From G963667855 sp963667855 (lineage in GTDB: Bacteria; Planctomycetota; Phycisphaerae; UBA1845): a stretch of DNA of 64,000 nucleotides. Position numbers and translations under genes: made by a program. Positions 27,745 to 36,984 of this stretch are shown in pieces. The stretch covers positions 186,001 through 250,000 of the forward strand of contig CAXXKI010000012.1 of assembly GCA_963667855.2 (NCBI GenBank), written 5' to 3'. The notes beneath the pieces were generated by a model. That model had not been told where the DNA came from. It saw only the letters and a program-made list of their open reading frames with translations, and made no database searches. How positions within the stretch are numbered: the first letter of the stretch is position 1; the number at the start of each line of letters is the position of its first letter.

Positions 27745-28506
27745 ATGTTGACCGGTCATAATCCTTCAAGCAAATACACCGATCTCGATATGATATATTC
27801 CCAGTGCAGCGGTCCGGGAGGATTGAAACTGGCGGAATTCATGGCCGGCAAACTCGGTCTGGAACCCGGTAAGCGACTGCTGGATGTGGGCTGTAATCGT
27901 GGTATACAAAGCATTTTCCTGGCTAAGGAATTTGGGGCCTCTGTAGTGGCGATCGATCCATGGGAAGATCGAATGCTGGGTAAGCCTATGGTTGAACTTG
28001 CCCGGCAGTTGGCCGATGAGTGGGGCGTCGGTGATAAGGTTTTGGCGATTCAGGCTGAAGTGCCGAATACCGGCTTTGCCGACGAGTCTTTTGATTATGT
28101 CTATGCGACTACATCCCTGGAGATGGTTCGTGGACTGAAGGGTGATGAGGGGTATCTGGCCTGCCTGCAAGAAATACGGCGGGTTCTCAAGCCGGGAGGG
28201 AAATTCGCTCTGGGTGAGCCGATGCATCTGGATGTTCCTCTTCCCGCTGACCTGGAGCCATACGTCTCCCAGGATCCGTTTCCCTGGAAAAAGTGTTTTA
28301 GTGATATCCACCAGACCCGAAAAGCGGTGGAGCAGGCCGGGTTCAACATAATAGAGGCTGATTACGCTCCGGATGCCCGGCAGTGGTGGCTGGAATTTGC
28401 CAGGCACGATCCTTTCTGTAAAAAAGATCCCGAGGGAGATCCCAAAACGTTGGAAGTGGATCAGGGGAGATGGACCAGCTTCGGGTATGTAATAGGCTCA
28501 AAATGA
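27745..28506 (+). CDS. Class I SAM-dependent methyltransferase
   Basis: This 253-residue soluble protein has the Rossmann methyltransferase core: motif I LLDVGCNRG (about 49-57), the acidic residue ending strand 2 (VVAIDPW), motif II/III around FDYVYATTSLEMV, and the post-motif VLKPGGKFALGEP. It transfers a methyl group from S-adenosylmethionine; the substrate cannot be deduced. The C-terminal part is rich in aromatic and acidic residues. The ATG has GGGAG at 27736-27740. It lies 100 bases after the RDD gene, and nothing in the context defines its pathway. Confidence 0.82.
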   Translation: MLTGHNPSSKYTDLDMIYSQCSGPGGLKLAEFMAGKLGLEPGKRLLDVGCNRGIQSIFLAKEFGASVVAIDPWEDRMLGKPMVELARQLADEWGVGDKVLAIQAEVPNTGFADESFDYVYATTSLEMVRGLKGDEGYLACLQEIRRVLKPGGKFALGEPMHLDVPLPADLEPYVSQDPFPWKKCFSDIHQTRKAVEQAGFNIIEADYAPDARQWWLEFARHDPFCKKDPEGDPKTLEVDQGRWTSFGYVIGSK

Positions 28507-28904
28507 AATTGAATATTGCCAATTGCTTCATTCTCGCTTGTCTTTGCCGTTTAGGGTGGAAATGAGTTGTAGTAGAACATTTCAGAGTCAACTGGTCAAA
28601 GAGTATGCGGTTTTGTGAACAGCAGATACGATGGCCGTATTCGGTTCGCGGTTGCCGTGTTGTAGATGAATTTCAAAGGTGGTTGGCCGACATAACTCTT
28701 CGCGCATAGTCACTTTACGAATATCAGCCATTTCGAGCAGTGTACGCCACTCTGAAACAATCCCCTTGTAAATTAAGAGGTTATAGACGTTTTTGCACTG
28801 CTGTCGAAAACGGGGAAAATTTCAACATCAGCTTGCATTTCTTCGATATTAGGTGTATGTTAGGATGTATGGCGTCCTTGTTCAGGAAGGGCTGGTGATA
28901 GAGT
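28507..28904. other. Intergenic region before the imu cassette, with a direct repeat
   Basis: No gene is supported in these roughly 400 bases. Just upstream of imuA, TTAGGTGTATG (28849-28859) is followed directly by TTAGGATGTATG (28860-28871), a near-perfect direct repeat. Cassettes of this type are usually LexA-controlled; no E. coli-type or Bacillus-type SOS box is evident, so this repeat is the best visible candidate for a regulatory site. Confidence 0.35.
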
Positions 28905-29822
28905 ATGGGAGCGGAAGCTTTTTTCCACGGTTGTGAAGCAAAATCGCGTAACTCCAGAAGATTAATGGCTTTAGCAGGATCTGGAGAGTTGGTTGAGTCC
29001 TCAAAGGCTGTGGCCGTTTGCCCGCCTGACTCGGTGGCGACTGAGCAGATCTGCACCGTTGAACGGTTACAGACGCTCTTGAAGGATTATCGACTTGCCC
29101 GTTACAATGCACAGGCCAGCTCTGCGGTTTACCCTACCGGCTTAGCCCTGTTGGATGAGGCATTGCCGGCCGGTGGCTTACAGCCTGCTACGGTTGTGGA
29201 CTGTTTATGTCCATCTCCTGGGACAGGTGCCACGCGGCTGGTTTTGCACATGGCGCTGGCTGTATCGAGAGATCCAACTGGCGTTGGTCATCGGCAGATT
29301 GTTTTTATCGACAGTGATAACCAGTTCTACCCGCCGGCCGCCGCCGATGCCGGGGTGGATCTATCCCGGCTGCTTATCGTCAAACCGGCGGATCACAAGC
29401 AGGCTTTCTGGGCGGCGGAGCAGTGCTTGCTATGTTCGGCCATCGGCGCGGTGGTTGCTGTTTTTGCCAACCTGGAAACGGTTCATTCCCGTCGTTTGCA
29501 GCTCGCGGCTGAAGCCTGCGGTGGAGTGGGATTCATTTTGCGCTCGCGGCAAAGCAAGATTAAAAGTGCCAGATCGTTTGCGGCCGTTCAACTGCTGGTT
29601 GAACCATTTGTTGCCGGCAAGCAGCTTGTACTGCCGGAGGTTGCAAAGCAGGGAGAAACAGGTAAGCGGTTGGTAAATATAACTGTGATTCGGGTCAGGG
29701 AAGGGATGCCCGCCGGTCCGTTCGTGTTGGAGATTCCGGATGAAGCGGGTTTTATGCCTACATTTGAACCAACTGCCAATAGAAAGGATAACCCGGCAGC
29801 GGAAAGAACCGCGGCAGGGTAA
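28905..29822 (+). CDS. imuA: ImuA-like RecA/SulA-related mutagenesis factor
   Basis: This 305-residue protein belongs to the ImuA family of RecA-fold proteins that lack recombinase activity and support translesion synthesis together with ImuB and DnaE2. The RecA-like core starts around YPTGLALLDEALPAGGLQPATVVD (about residues 75-98), with a nucleotide-loop-like PSPGTGATRL and the later FIDSDNQFYP strand. The extreme N-terminus is uncertain: the ATG at 28905 has its best Shine-Dalgarno match (AGGAAGGG) about 14 bases away, and a start at 28965 is possible. Its last 83 bases overlap the imuB start in another frame, which couples the two genes. Confidence 0.82.
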   Translation: MGAEAFFHGCEAKSRNSRRLMALAGSGELVESSKAVAVCPPDSVATEQICTVERLQTLLKDYRLARYNAQASSAVYPTGLALLDEALPAGGLQPATVVDCLCPSPGTGATRLVLHMALAVSRDPTGVGHRQIVFIDSDNQFYPPAAADAGVDLSRLLIVKPADHKQAFWAAEQCLLCSAIGAVVAVFANLETVHSRRLQLAAEACGGVGFILRSRQSKIKSARSFAAVQLLVEPFVAGKQLVLPEVAKQGETGKRLVNITVIRVREGMPAGPFVLEIPDEAGFMPTFEPTANRKDNPAAERTAAG

Positions 29823-31281
29823 TGATAAACCAATAGCGATTGTCACTCAATCCGCAGGTACCATGCGTGTCGTTCAGGTTAACCATGTTGCCGAAAGGTA
29901 TGGAGTGAAACCGGGGCATACCCTGGCTGAGGCCGCGATTGTGGCTCCGGGGCTGATCCACTATCAGCAGGATGTTGCGGCTGATCGGGCTGCTCTGGAA
30001 TCTATCGCTGCCTGGGGTAATTGCTTATCCCCAATTGTTCATATTGAAGGTGATGATTGCTTACTGATCGATGTAACCGGCTGCAAGCGTCTTTTCGGCG
30101 ATGAGAGGGCAATCATCGATAAGGCGGTATCTGATCTTGCTCAGCAGCGCTATTGCGTGTCGGCCGCTATCGCCGATACGCCCGGTGCTGCCTGGGCACT
30201 GGCTCACGCTTCCGGAAAAATAAAAACCATAGCGCCTGCCGGGCAGACTGTTGCGGAAATATCCAGGTTGCCGGTCTGGTCATTACGTATCGATCCCCAG
30301 GCAACGGCCCGGTTGCGCGCGGTGGGAATAGAGTCTGTCGAGGCTCTACTCCACCTGCCTCGGGCTTCATTAGCCAGGCGTTTTGGCGAGCAGGTGCTTT
30401 ACCGGGTTGATCAGGCCTTGGGAAATGCGCCTGAAATACTTGACCCGTTCGAGCCCCGGCCGATAGTCCGTGCCCAGGTTCGGTTCACCGCTCCTACTCA
30501 ACGGCTGGATCTGCTGCGTGAAGCTGTCGATCATTGCCTGAAGATATTCTGTGATCAGTTGGAGAAAAAAGTGGTGGCCGTTCGGCGGGCGTACCTGACT
30601 TTTTACTTTGATCCGTATGCCGTAAAGGATAATCCGGATTTACCGGCATATCATACCGTTACCGTGGACATGACCAGGCCGACAAGAACCCTCAATCGCC
30701 TTCACAAGCTCATAACTGTACACCTCGATGCTTTGAAAGTGCCGGTGAATGTGGATTCATTGCAGTTGTGGGCTGACAATCTGGAAAAATACGATGCTCC
30801 TCAGCAGGTGTGGTTTGGCCTGGAGGATTCCGCGGAGGATGAAGTCGTACTCGCAGATTTAATTGATCGTCTGATTATGCATATGGGGAAAAAAGCGATT
30901 TTCCGGGCGGAAAGGGTAAACGACTATCAGCCGGAGCTGGCCTATACACGCAAGCAGCCCGACTGCCGATCTCAACGAGGCAAAAAGCAAATAAATTCAA
31001 GCGAATATACACTGGTAAGACCGCTTCGCCTGCTTGCGCGTCCGGCTCGCGTAGCGGTAACCGCATTGGTTCCCAACGGACCGCCGGTTCTTTTTCATTT
31101 TGAAACCCGCAATCACCTGGTAACCGATTATGCCGGCCCGGAAAGAATAGAGACCGGCTGGTGGAGATCGAAATATATCTGCCGCGACTATTACCGGGTG
31201 GAAAGTGACAACGGCTGTCGCTACTGGATGTTTCGTGACCGTAACCGAAGCCAGTGGTTCGTTCAGGGGTATTTCGATTAG
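29740..31281 (+). CDS. imuB: ImuB-like inactive Y-family polymerase
   Basis: This 513-residue protein starts MKRVLCLHLNQLPIERI, the typical ImuB N-terminus, which supports the ATG at 29740 even though it lies 83 bases inside imuA. It has the Y-family layout (palm with DDCLLIDVTGCKRLFGDE, then a helix-hairpin-helix thumb around LRAVGIESVEALLHLPRASLARRFG, then a little-finger-like domain), but the palm lacks the usual catalytic Asp/Glu pair. ImuB is known as an adaptor that brings DnaE2 and ImuA to the sliding clamp during damage-induced mutagenesis. dnaE2 follows after an unusual 176-base gap containing an inverted repeat. Confidence 0.88.
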   Translation: MKRVLCLHLNQLPIERITRQRKEPRQGNDKPIAIVTQSAGTMRVVQVNHVAERYGVKPGHTLAEAAIVAPGLIHYQQDVAADRAALESIAAWGNCLSPIVHIEGDDCLLIDVTGCKRLFGDERAIIDKAVSDLAQQRYCVSAAIADTPGAAWALAHASGKIKTIAPAGQTVAEISRLPVWSLRIDPQATARLRAVGIESVEALLHLPRASLARRFGEQVLYRVDQALGNAPEILDPFEPRPIVRAQVRFTAPTQRLDLLREAVDHCLKIFCDQLEKKVVAVRRAYLTFYFDPYAVKDNPDLPAYHTVTVDMTRPTRTLNRLHKLITVHLDALKVPVNVDSLQLWADNLEKYDAPQQVWFGLEDSAEDEVVLADLIDRLIMHMGKKAIFRAERVNDYQPELAYTRKQPDCRSQRGKKQINSSEYTLVRPLRLLARPARVAVTALVPNGPPVLFHFETRNHLVTDYAGPERIETGWWRSKYICRDYYRVESDNGCRYWMFRDRNRSQWFVQGYFD

Positions 31282-31341
31282 GTATAAGAAAGTAAGAGAA
31301 TCTTATATTACTGAAGTTTCCAATATTATCAGGTTGTCGTT

Positions 31342-31406
31342 TTTGTGTCTTGGTGTCTTTGTGGTTTATATTCATAGTTTTTACCACAAACCCCCTAAGG
31401 CACAAA
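31342..31406. repeat. Imperfect inverted repeat (MITE- or REP-like) between imuB and dnaE2
   Basis: A 24-base arm at 31342-31365, rich in TTTGTG/TTGGTGTC words, is matched in reverse complement by 31383-31406 at 19 of 24 positions, with a 17-base A/T-rich spacer. The words TTTGTGTCTTGGTGTCTTTG resemble short repeats scattered in many environmental genomes. No reading frame is present. Confidence 0.6.
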
Positions 31407-31457
31407 GGAGATCATTGAATCGCTTATTGATTAGTTTTTTCTGGCGAGGAAGGTTTA

Positions 31458-34400
31458 GTGACGAAACTGATCAAGCATAAACAGTATATAGAGCTTAGAT
31501 GCAAAAGCAATTTCTCGTTTTTACGCGGTGCGTCACATGCGGAAGAACTGGTTACCCGGGCTGCAGAGCTGGGGTATCCGGCAATTGGCATAGCCGACAT
31601 CAACACTCTGGCCGGAGTGGTGCGCATGCATGTCGCGGCTAAAGAAAAAGGAATAAAACTGCTGGTGGGAGCGGAAATTCGTCCTCAGGATGGACCGCCG
31701 GTCTGTCTTTACGCCATGAATCGCGCCGGTTATGGCCGGCTGGCTCGACTTATTACTACGGGAAGAAGGAGGCAGGAAAAGGGCTCCTGTCGGTTACACG
31801 TCAGCGATGTTCTTGAACACTCCCAGGATCTGATCGCCATCGTCTGTGGAAATAATGAACAGGTGGGCAGCTACAAATCTGCTTTTGCCAATCGCATTTA
31901 TCTCGGAACATCCGCACATTTGAACTCCAATGATCAGCGGCATCTGGCGAAGATGAACGCGCTAAGCCGTAAACTGCATATTCCCCTGGTGGCGGTTAAT
32001 GACGTTCATTACCACCTGCCTGAACGAAGATTTCTTCAGGATGTACTGGTCTGTATTCGCGAAACGGTAAAACTGCCTGATGCTGGTCATTTGCTATTTC
32101 CCAATGGCGAGCGATACCTGAAATCCTACGACCAGATGTATCATATGTTCCACGAATACCTCCATGCGTTGGAGCGAACCGGTGAAATCGTCGATAGATG
32201 TAACTTCTCCCTGGACGAGCTGCGCTACGAGTATCCGCCGGAATTATGTCCGGAAGGTACCACGCCCATTAAACACCTGGCCGATTTAACCTTCTCCGGT
32301 GCCCGGCGAATCTATAACGGAAACGTTCCGGCAAAAGTGAGGGGAATTGTCGAACACGAACTCAAAATTATTGCTCAGCTCAAGTACGAACACTACTTTT
32401 TAACCGTTTGGGATTTGGTTAAATTCGCCCGCGAGAGGGGCATACTCTGCCAGGGACGGGGAAGTGCTGCCAACTCCGCAATCTGTTACTGCCTGGGAAT
32501 AACCTCGGTTGATCCCGACCGTATAGATGTTCTTTTTGAAAGATTCGTGTCGGCCGAACGTAACGAGCCACCGGATATCGATGTGGATTTCGAACATCAA
32601 CGCCGCGAAGAGGTTATGCAGTATATCTACGACAAGTACGGCCGGGAGAGGGCGGGAATCGCCGCTGCGGTAGTAACCTATCGTCCCAGATCCGCCGTCC
32701 GTGACGTGGGAAAGGCTCTGGGGCTTTCCCTGGACAGGGTTGACGAAATCGCTCGAAAAATAGACTGGTGGAAGAAGGCGGGTGATATATCGGAGGTACT
32801 TGTCGAGGTGGGCCTGGATCCGAATGATCACATGATGCGGGCTTTGATAAAGCTTTGCACACAGATTATGGGATTCCCCAGGCACCTTTCTCAGCATGTG
32901 GGCGGTTTTGTTATTACCGCTGGCCCCTTGTGCGAAATTGTGCCCATAGAAAACGCGGCCATGCCCGGCAGAACTTTCATCGAGTGGGATAAGGACGATA
33001 TTGATGAGTTGGGGATACGCAAGATTGACTGCCTCTCCCTGGGAATGCTGACCGCCATAAGAAAATCATTTGATCTGATTGCCGGCAGGGCGGAAAAGGG
33101 GTTGAATAATTCCGATTTCGCCAGAAGTTTAATTGGTAAGGATGCCAACGAACGCCTGGCACTTGTTCCGCCGGAAGATCCGGCCGTCTACGACATGGCC
33201 TGCAAAGCCGACACCGTCGGCGTGTTCCAGATCGAGAGCAGGGGGCAGATGAGCATGCTTCCCCGTTTGAAGCCTCGCTGCTTTTACGACCTGGTGATTG
33301 AGGTTTCCATTGTTCGCCCCGGCCCCATCCAGGGAGGCATGGTTCACCCGTACCTTCGCCGCCGCGCCGGGGAGGAAGCGATAACTTTTCCCAGCGAGGA
33401 GGTTCGCGGTGTCCTTGGTAAAACCCTAGGCGTGGTCCTGTTCCAGGAGCAGGCGATGCGCCTGGCGGTAGTGGCGGCCGGATTCACTCCCGGAGAAGCC
33501 GACCGGCTTCGTCGGTCCATGGGCGCCTGGCGAAAAAGGGACACGATGGAGGAAATGGCCTTGAAAATGGTCAAGGGTATGCGCGAAAAAGGGTACAGCG
33601 AAAAATTCGCCAACCAGTTGTTTTGCCAGATGTATGGTTTCGGCGAATACGGTTTCCCGGAAAGTCATGCCGCCTCGTTCGCTATCCTGGTTTATGCCTC
33701 CGCCTGGCTAAAGAGATATGAGCCTGCCGCCTTTACCGCGTCGATTCTTAACAGTTTGCCCATGGGATTCTACGGACCGGCTCAACTGGTGATCGATGCC
33801 CGGAAACACGGTGTGAACGTCCTGGAGATAGATATAAACAAAAGCGAATACGATTGCACCCTGGAGGAAAAAAAAGGATTTCCTGCCGGAAAGGATGACC
33901 CGCCGCAGGATTGGGGAAAATACGGTCCAGCCCTGAGGTTGGGATTGCGGCTGATCAAAGGCATGCCCGCCGCCGCAGCGGAAAGGATAGTGAGAGCCAG
34001 AGAAAAAGGACCATTCAAAAGTATAAACGATCTGGCCAGACGCAGCGGTACGGGACCGGGAGTTCTTGCCCGCTTGGCCGCAGCCGACGCTTTCGGCTCC
34101 CTGGGAATGGAAAGACGCCAGGCTCTATGGCAGGTACTCGCCATGGATGATGGGCTTCCGCTCTTTTCGGGGGTTGAGGATGATGAAACGCCTGTGGAAC
34201 TTCCCAATATGAGCCTGGACGAAAAGGTTGGCTTCGACTATGAAACTACGGGATTGTCGCTGAAAGCTCATCCCATGTCGCTTATTAGAGATCAGTTGCG
34301 AAAACAAAAGATCATGACCTGTGCCCATGCCAGGAATAGCGCCAATCGAAGGATGGTTTCGGTGGCGGGCCTGGTCCTGGTTCGCCAGCGACCGGGAACC

Positions 34401-34631
34401 GCCCGGGGAATTGTGTTCATTACCCTGGAAGATGAAACGGGAATAGCCAATTTGATCGTTCGTCCAAAAGTATATGAGCAGTATCGTTCAGTGGCCCGGA
34501 CAGTGGCTGCCATTATCGCCCACGGGCATATAGAACGCAAAGGGGATGTTGTACACCTGCAAACTCACTCTCTCGAGCCCGTCTCTGCCAGGTTATCTTC
34601 TTGGAAAACCAAAGTTAAAAACTTCTGTTAG
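31458..34631 (+). CDS. dnaE2: Error-prone DNA polymerase III alpha, DnaE2
   Basis: This 1057-residue C-family polymerase opens with a PHP domain (ELRCKSNFSFLRGASHAEEL and GIADINTLAGVVRMH), the length and N-terminus typical of DnaE2 rather than the 1150+-residue replicative DnaE1. The palm contains QGRGSAANSAICYCLGIT and the catalytic PPDIDVDFEH (about 372-381). A helix-hairpin-helix region (KSINDLARRSGTG) and an OB fold (VSVAGLVLVRQRPGTARGIVFITLEDE) close the protein. It performs damage-induced translesion synthesis with ImuA and ImuB. The GTG start has GAGGAAGG just upstream. The gene converges on the RDD gene with only 12 bases between the stops. Confidence 0.95.
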   Translation: MTKLIKHKQYIELRCKSNFSFLRGASHAEELVTRAAELGYPAIGIADINTLAGVVRMHVAAKEKGIKLLVGAEIRPQDGPPVCLYAMNRAGYGRLARLITTGRRRQEKGSCRLHVSDVLEHSQDLIAIVCGNNEQVGSYKSAFANRIYLGTSAHLNSNDQRHLAKMNALSRKLHIPLVAVNDVHYHLPERRFLQDVLVCIRETVKLPDAGHLLFPNGERYLKSYDQMYHMFHEYLHALERTGEIVDRCNFSLDELRYEYPPELCPEGTTPIKHLADLTFSGARRIYNGNVPAKVRGIVEHELKIIAQLKYEHYFLTVWDLVKFARERGILCQGRGSAANSAICYCLGITSVDPDRIDVLFERFVSAERNEPPDIDVDFEHQRREEVMQYIYDKYGRERAGIAAAVVTYRPRSAVRDVGKALGLSLDRVDEIARKIDWWKKAGDISEVLVEVGLDPNDHMMRALIKLCTQIMGFPRHLSQHVGGFVITAGPLCEIVPIENAAMPGRTFIEWDKDDIDELGIRKIDCLSLGMLTAIRKSFDLIAGRAEKGLNNSDFARSLIGKDANERLALVPPEDPAVYDMACKADTVGVFQIESRGQMSMLPRLKPRCFYDLVIEVSIVRPGPIQGGMVHPYLRRRAGEEAITFPSEEVRGVLGKTLGVVLFQEQAMRLAVVAAGFTPGEADRLRRSMGAWRKRDTMEEMALKMVKGMREKGYSEKFANQLFCQMYGFGEYGFPESHAASFAILVYASAWLKRYEPAAFTASILNSLPMGFYGPAQLVIDARKHGVNVLEIDINKSEYDCTLEEKKGFPAGKDDPPQDWGKYGPALRLGLRLIKGMPAAAAERIVRAREKGPFKSINDLARRSGTGPGVLARLAAADAFGSLGMERRQALWQVLAMDDGLPLFSGVEDDETPVELPNMSLDEKVGFDYETTGLSLKAHPMSLIRDQLRKQKIMTCAHARNSANRRMVSVAGLVLVRQRPGTARGIVFITLEDETGIANLIVRPKVYEQYRSVARTVAAIIAHGHIERKGDVVHLQTHSLEPVSARLSSWKTKVKNFC

Positions 34632-34643
34632 CCGAGTACGGGC

Positions 34644-36398
34644 CTATTCGGGATCCTTCGGTCTGGCGATTATTACGAAACGCGGCGCTTTTTCTATAAC
34701 TATCGTCCCCGCGGCAAGATCGCCTACCCGCTGCTTATTACGTGTGAGGATTATCAGGATTCCCGTCAGGTTGAATTGAGGGAAAAGCTCGAACCGGAGA
34801 ATGTTCCGTATCAGAATTTCGCGGAAACTGCACCGCTTGCCCTTGCTTGTACAAACCCGTAACCCTAAAGCCAGTTTACCCGGGGTGGCCGCCAGCATGG
34901 TCTCGAAGCAGGTCGCATATACTATAAAAACCGCTGCACTCAGGATAATCCGCCAGAATAACTTGTCCGGATCCTCTGTGGCAAGGTACATCAATTCCTC
35001 AAACATATTGGCATTCGCATTCGCCACGTTTAAGGCCAGATCGTAGAAAAGCAGCGGTCCCGTTACCAGTGAGATGGCCAGCGAATCTATTATAAATGCG
35101 GTAAACCGTTTGAATAGACGGGCGACAATATAACCTGCCGGCACCGTCGCTTCCTGAAGCAAGTCTGTCTGCCTCTTGGTGAAAACGTAAGTCAATGTGA
35201 TCGCGAAAAAAATGATGGCTGCCAGGGTGACTGAATCTTCGTTTATCGCATTCTGATTTTTTGGTAACAGAGCGGAAATTCTCATCGGTTGTCCAATGGG
35301 ATCGCCACCGGTTATTTCCCAAAGCGATGCGTTTATTACCTCTTTTTCTTCAAACTTGTCAAAAAAAGCCACCACCAGCTTATCGCCCAGGCGGCTTACG
35401 GAAACCTTGTCCTGTTCGTAAACGATTTCCTTCCCCTCACGGGTAAGCGGCTTGTTTCTGGTCCATTCGTTTTCCGAAAGGGTGACGGCCGTTATACCGG
35501 TTTCGCCGGATTTACCTGCTATCAACCCGACTTTTTCAAAACCGGCAAATGGCTCAAAAACATCCGCAGGCAGAATTCCGGGAACCGCCTTGTCTTCTGA
35601 CCACGATGTGCCGTCAAACTTACTGTAAAGCAAAGAGTCCGGGGTGTTTTCCCGGGCAAAGAACAGGTGGCAATTCCCACCATCCGCCGCTATTCGGCAA
35701 AAAACCTGATCATCAAAAAAATCCGGAATCTGCGAGACTTTCGTCCACTTACCCTGCTGATAGCTTATAAGTGCGTATCCGGTCTGTGGTTCGTCCGGCT
35801 TGACGAATTCCGGCTCAGTTGCCTCTTCTTTGCCGGTCTCCTGCTTGGATTCCTCGGTCGTTTCCTGGTCAGCTTCGTGTTCCGTTGCTGGAGCAGGTTC
35901 AGGAGTTGATGGTGGCTCTTCAAGAGCGTTAGCCGTGTCCGTCGGTACAACAGCCCACAAGTAATTGCCCCGATCATCTCCGCATAGGGCAATTGGTGAA
36001 ACCGAGTTAGGGAGATTTCGTTCAACGAAATCAGTTTTTTCCAGGGCCGCTTCCGGTTTCAATGGTTTTCGCGGTGCCATGAAACGGTAATGCGAACCGT
36101 CCTTGAAAAACATGTACAGGTTTTTATCCCGGACGGCCGTGAGCTTTAACGGGCCACTCGTCGGATCGACCGGCAACGTGAAAAAGCGAAGGCTCTTGTT
36201 TTTGTCCGTTGGTGGATAGGTGTAAGTGAAAGTTATTGCACCCGACTGCTGAGGATCAGTTTCAACCGATCTGTACGCCCAGACTATCTTGTCCCCGCCT
36301 ATCAGTGTCAGCGGAGTAGCTGCCAGGGTGGTCGAGGTGGCCACTGCCACAAGACCTACCAGTAATAAAATCCAGCGTTGATTCGTTAGTGAAATCAT
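34644..36398 (-). CDS. RDD-family membrane protein with large periplasmic N-terminal domain
   Basis: This 584-residue protein has a signal peptide (about residues 8-27, ending TLAATP), then an extracytoplasmic region of about 370 residues with beta-propeller-like YLWAV, CHLFFA and VVAFF strands, split by a strongly acidic low-complexity linker (about 160-205, Glu/Thr/Pro-rich). A transmembrane helix follows (about 395-410), then a C-terminal RDD domain (AGYIVARLFKRFTAFIIDSLAIS and ATPGKLALGLRVCTSKGKRCSFREILIRN). The RDD part resembles that encoded at 27027-27644. The propeller-like part may sense or bind something outside the membrane; no function can be assigned. Confidence 0.72.
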   Translation of the reverse strand: MISLTNQRWILLLVGLVAVATSTTLAATPLTLIGGDKIVWAYRSVETDPQQSGAITFTYTYPPTDKNKSLRFFTLPVDPTSGPLKLTAVRDKNLYMFFKDGSHYRFMAPRKPLKPEAALEKTDFVERNLPNSVSPIALCGDDRGNYLWAVVPTDTANALEEPPSTPEPAPATEHEADQETTEESKQETGKEEATEPEFVKPDEPQTGYALISYQQGKWTKVSQIPDFFDDQVFCRIAADGGNCHLFFARENTPDSLLYSKFDGTSWSEDKAVPGILPADVFEPFAGFEKVGLIAGKSGETGITAVTLSENEWTRNKPLTREGKEIVYEQDKVSVSRLGDKLVVAFFDKFEEKEVINASLWEITGGDPIGQPMRISALLPKNQNAINEDSVTLAAIIFFAITLTYVFTKRQTDLLQEATVPAGYIVARLFKRFTAFIIDSLAISLVTGPLLFYDLALNVANANANMFEELMYLATEDPDKLFWRIILSAAVFIVYATCFETMLAATPGKLALGLRVCTSKGKRCSFREILIRNILRFELFPQFNLTGILIILTRNKQRVGDLAAGTIVIEKAPRFVIIARPKDPE

Positions 36399-36984
36399 AA
36401 GGGCATTATGAATGCACAGGTTGATCGGTCAAGCGTTACTCTTGTCGTAGATAATCCCACAATAATATGGTTGGTAACAATTGAAAAATCCGTGTTACCA
36501 GTACGGAATCAGCGATTCCAGCCACCCGTTCGCGAAACCTTAAAAGCCTGCGAACTCCTTTAGATCAAAACTCGCTTAACACGAACCAATGATCAAGGCC
36601 CATTGGGGGGCGGGCATCTTGTTCGCCTGGCTGTTCGTAAGCCAACAGTTACCAATTGTACCGATAAGTCACCAACAACACCGATACACTTGATCGACAA
36701 ATGCGATAAAGCGTACCGTGATTTAAAAAAAAGCTGGTATCACGGATTCATTGGCTTAATCCGCCAAAGGCGGACCAAAGGCTGCGGGCCGATATAAGTA
36801 ACCGCCTGGTGCCCCACCCCTCGCGTCTTTTGCAAGGGATGGGGGACGGATAAAACCCGAATTCATCTGCTAACGATGCCCTCTCAGCAAGCTAAACGTC
36901 CACCGAAGCGGCCGACAGAACGAACTCGAAACATTGGGAGCTATCCCCATCCCCCTCAGAATAGGATGAACCACAACAAAAGTA
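36399..36984. other. Intergenic region with hairpins, no gene supported
   Basis: These 586 bases contain a 10-bp stem with one mismatch (CCCCACCCCT at 36812-36821 and AGGGATGGGG at 36835-36844, 13-base loop) and a short perfect hairpin TCCGCC/GGCGGA at 36760-36774. Neither has a T-run. The one small frame here (36603-36797) has no ribosome binding site or recognisable content. Confidence 0.4.

Noticed and set aside
36603..36797. 64-residue ORF in the 36.4-37 kb gap
   Set aside because: It has no ribosome binding site, spans a hairpin, and its composition is not protein-like.
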